A stretch of 64,000 nt of DNA from JACKAL01 sp964400355 (GTDB taxonomy: Bacteria > Bdellovibrionota > Bdellovibrionia > Bdellovibrionales > JAGQZY01): NCBI GenBank assembly GCA_964400355.1, contig CAYNTO010000014.1, positions 1 to 64,000 of the forward strand, in the 5' to 3' direction. Each line of letters starts with the position of its first letter. The stretch's first letter is position 1. The position numbers and the translations under genes were made by a program. Below, in pieces: positions 62,592-64,000 of this stretch. Under the pieces are notes generated by a model that did no database searches, had not been told where the DNA came from, and saw only the letters and a list, made by a program, of their open reading frames with translations.

Positions 62592-62923
62592 GCAGACCTC
62601 CTCGTCTGTTATTACAGGCACAGCATAACATGAGTTTTACGAGAGGATTTTTAGGTAAAATTACAAGCAAACACGCAGTAAAGATTGGTTTTCCAGCGAC
62701 ACACAATAGCGATTAACGGCTTCACGCCACGACCAATTATCAACCGACACAAGCGATGTACCGAAGCAATGAAAGACTCACAGGCGCCATTCACGAAACA
62801 TAAAAAATCGGTCAAGAATTATTTTTCACTTCCGCTGCGGAAGTAACTCCGCGTCGTGCTTGCTCCCGCACGACGACCCACATCAGAGCACGCCACCACT
62901 CGCTGCGCGCGCAACACACCCAC
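62592..62923 (-). other. Intergenic region with degenerate coding remnants
   Basis: No intact gene in these 332 bp. Just after the rsmH stop the minus strand reads REQARRGVTSAAEVKNNS then stop (ending at 62812), similar to the ITSLAEV segment at the decayed end of the HNH remnant. A second open stretch (62777-62661) reads VDNWSWREAVNRYC and SLENQSLLRVCL then stop, protein-like but without a start. A palindrome ACTTCCGC-T-GCGGAAGT lies near 62828-62845. Confidence 0.45.
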
Positions 62924-63832
62924 CTAGTACCGCTCGCGGTCGGAGTACTCGGGGTCGTCTTTTTGAAACCCACGTAACTTTGCCGATCGTGAACGGGGAT
63001 TGGCTTTTTCCTCCGCATCGCTTGGGACAATCACTTTTTTATTCAAGCGCCCGCCCAGTTCGCTGTGCTCTTTAAAGATAACTTTGGCAATGCGGTCCTC
63101 TAACGAATGAAAAGAGATCACCGCAATCACACCACCTGGATTTAAAGCCGCGATCAATAACGGCAAACCCGATTTTAAATCCTCGAGCTCCTGGTTCACC
63201 ACCAAGCGCAATGCCATAAAAAATTGAGTTGCCGGATGACGCCCTTTTTTTTGCCAACCTTCTACCCGCTCAATCAAACTGGCCAGTTGCTGAGTGGATG
63301 TGTAGGGCACGGTTTTGCGATCGTTCACAATAGCCCGCACCACGCGGTAAGGGCTGCGGATCTCGCCATACTCCATAAAGATTTCATGGAGTTGTTCCTC
63401 CGGCCACGTATTGATGATGTCCGCGGCCGTAGTAATTTGGTGTTGCCCCATGCGCATATCGAGAGGGCCATCACCGTAAAAACTAAAACCTCTTTCTGGG
63501 GCATCGAGCTGGGGAGAGCTGACCCCGAGATCCAGCAAAATGAGATCGAACTTTTCATCGGGATGCTCAGAAATATATTTGCTGTAGGAGCCTTTCCACA
63601 ACGTCAACCGGCCATTGTCCAAGTACTCCACATAGTGCTCGTGTGCGTACGCGTGAGCGGTTTCATCGCGATCCACACCCACAGCGCACAACTCGGGGTA
63701 TTTGCGCAAAAGCGCCGTGCAATGGCCGCCGCGGCCAAAAGTGCCATCGAGCAAGCGACGCGGCGGTTTGGAGACGTACGACAACGTCTCTAAAACCTCA
63801 TTGAGTAAAACGGGAATATGCTCGACCGACAT
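62924..63832 (-). CDS. rsmH: 16S rRNA (cytosine1402-N4)-methyltransferase
   Basis: A 302-residue SAM-dependent methyltransferase (MraW/RsmH) modifying C1402 of 16S rRNA. HIPVLLNEVLETL, LDGTFGRGGHC (SAM loop), LILLDLGVSSPQLD, ERGFSFYGDGPLDMRM and VISFHSLEDRI are diagnostic. ATG 63832 has no obvious ribosome site. It is the first dcw gene in the window; mraZ, usually directly upstream, is not there, and a plus-strand gene starts 140 bp away instead. Confidence 0.95.
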   Translation of the reverse strand: MSVEHIPVLLNEVLETLSYVSKPPRRLLDGTFGRGGHCTALLRKYPELCAVGVDRDETAHAYAHEHYVEYLDNGRLTLWKGSYSKYISEHPDEKFDLILLDLGVSSPQLDAPERGFSFYGDGPLDMRMGQHQITTAADIINTWPEEQLHEIFMEYGEIRSPYRVVRAIVNDRKTVPYTSTQQLASLIERVEGWQKKGRHPATQFFMALRLVVNQELEDLKSGLPLLIAALNPGGVIAVISFHSLEDRIAKVIFKEHSELGGRLNKKVIVPSDAEEKANPRSRSAKLRGFQKDDPEYSDRERY

Positions 63833-63972
63833 AGGCGAACATTAGGACTATGGGCGAGTCGCGTCAACTGTTTGTCGCCACCGTTTATGGGCCATGTTAG
63901 CCTTAAATCAGAGGGAGACGAGCTCCTGCGGCTTCCCTTTCGCCAAAGAAAGGGTTTTGGACTTTACGACCC

Positions 63973-64000
63973 ATGATTAAATGCCCTAAGTGTGGCTTTT
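63973..64000 (+). CDS. Start of a zinc-ribbon domain protein (cut by window edge)
   Basis: ATG 63973 opens MIKCPKCGF, the usual N-terminal start of zinc-ribbon proteins (CPxCG). Only nine codons are visible. Upstream, CCCTTTC-gccaaa-GAAAGGG (about 63936-63955) is a perfect 7-bp hairpin followed by TTTT. Divergent from rsmH. Confidence 0.45.

Noticed and set aside
62812..63030. Independent minus-strand gene overlapping the end of rsmH
   Set aside because: Its first part lies in another frame of rsmH, which is certain. Only the tail after the rsmH stop resembles an HNH-family linker, so it was treated as a remnant.
1..64000. tRNA, rRNA, CRISPR arrays, prophage or insertion sequences
   Set aside because: TpsiC-like words (GGTTCGA) occur only within coding regions with no cloverleaf around them. 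No regularly spaced repeats, integrase or transposase were seen.

Overview
The window (about 50% GC by eye, dense in genes, mostly without tRNA/rRNA or intact mobile elements) looks like a chromosomal contig from a Gram-negative bacterium of the Bdellovibrio/Bdellovibrionota kind. Reasons: a Bdellovibrio-type HNH-family remnant, many exported proteins and lipoproteins of no clear family, UPF0164/PorV-like outer-membrane proteins, frequent TTG/GTG starts with good Shine-Dalgarno sites, a Ser/Thr kinase with PEGA domains, and meso-DAP type MurE. This placement is an inference from gene content only.

Layout. 1-6.7 kb: three UPF0164/PorV-like outer-membrane proteins, two lipoproteins, stand-alone rpsD, and a small exported protein behind a near-consensus FliA (sigma-28) promoter. 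6.7-14.1 kb: coaE, a PEGA-domain Ser/Thr kinase, an M3 oligopeptidase, and the nadK-recN pair. 14.4-22 kb: a co-directional cassette of a small exported protein, a SulP anion transporter, a porin, DabA and DabB, which reads as an energy-coupled inorganic carbon uptake system with an outer-membrane component.

22-64 kb is dominated by the minus strand and holds an almost complete division/cell-wall (dcw) cluster in canonical order: rsmH, ftsL, ftsI, murE, murF, mraY, murD, ftsW, murG, murC, murB, ftsQ, ftsA, ftsZ. It is spread over about 40 kb because blocks of unrelated genes sit between its members: an HNH-family remnant (rsmH/ftsL); an OmpA lipoprotein, K+ and amino-acid/dicarboxylate transporters and a serine protease (ftsI/murE); a small exported protein (murE/murF); catalase, FMN reductase, GST and exported proteins (murD/ftsW); and a 7-kb set with DAG kinase, phosphoesterase, M14-like peptidase, lipoproteins and a c-type cytochrome (murB/ftsQ). 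mraZ is not in its usual place upstream of rsmH.

Three runs of exactly 100 N (42822-42921, 50726-50825, 61859-61958) are each flanked by an identical 55-bp duplication. Removing one copy plus the Ns restores open frames, so these are scaffolding artefacts and not real missing sequence. The last gene on the right edge is a partial zinc-ribbon protein; the first gene on the left edge is a partial outer-membrane protein.
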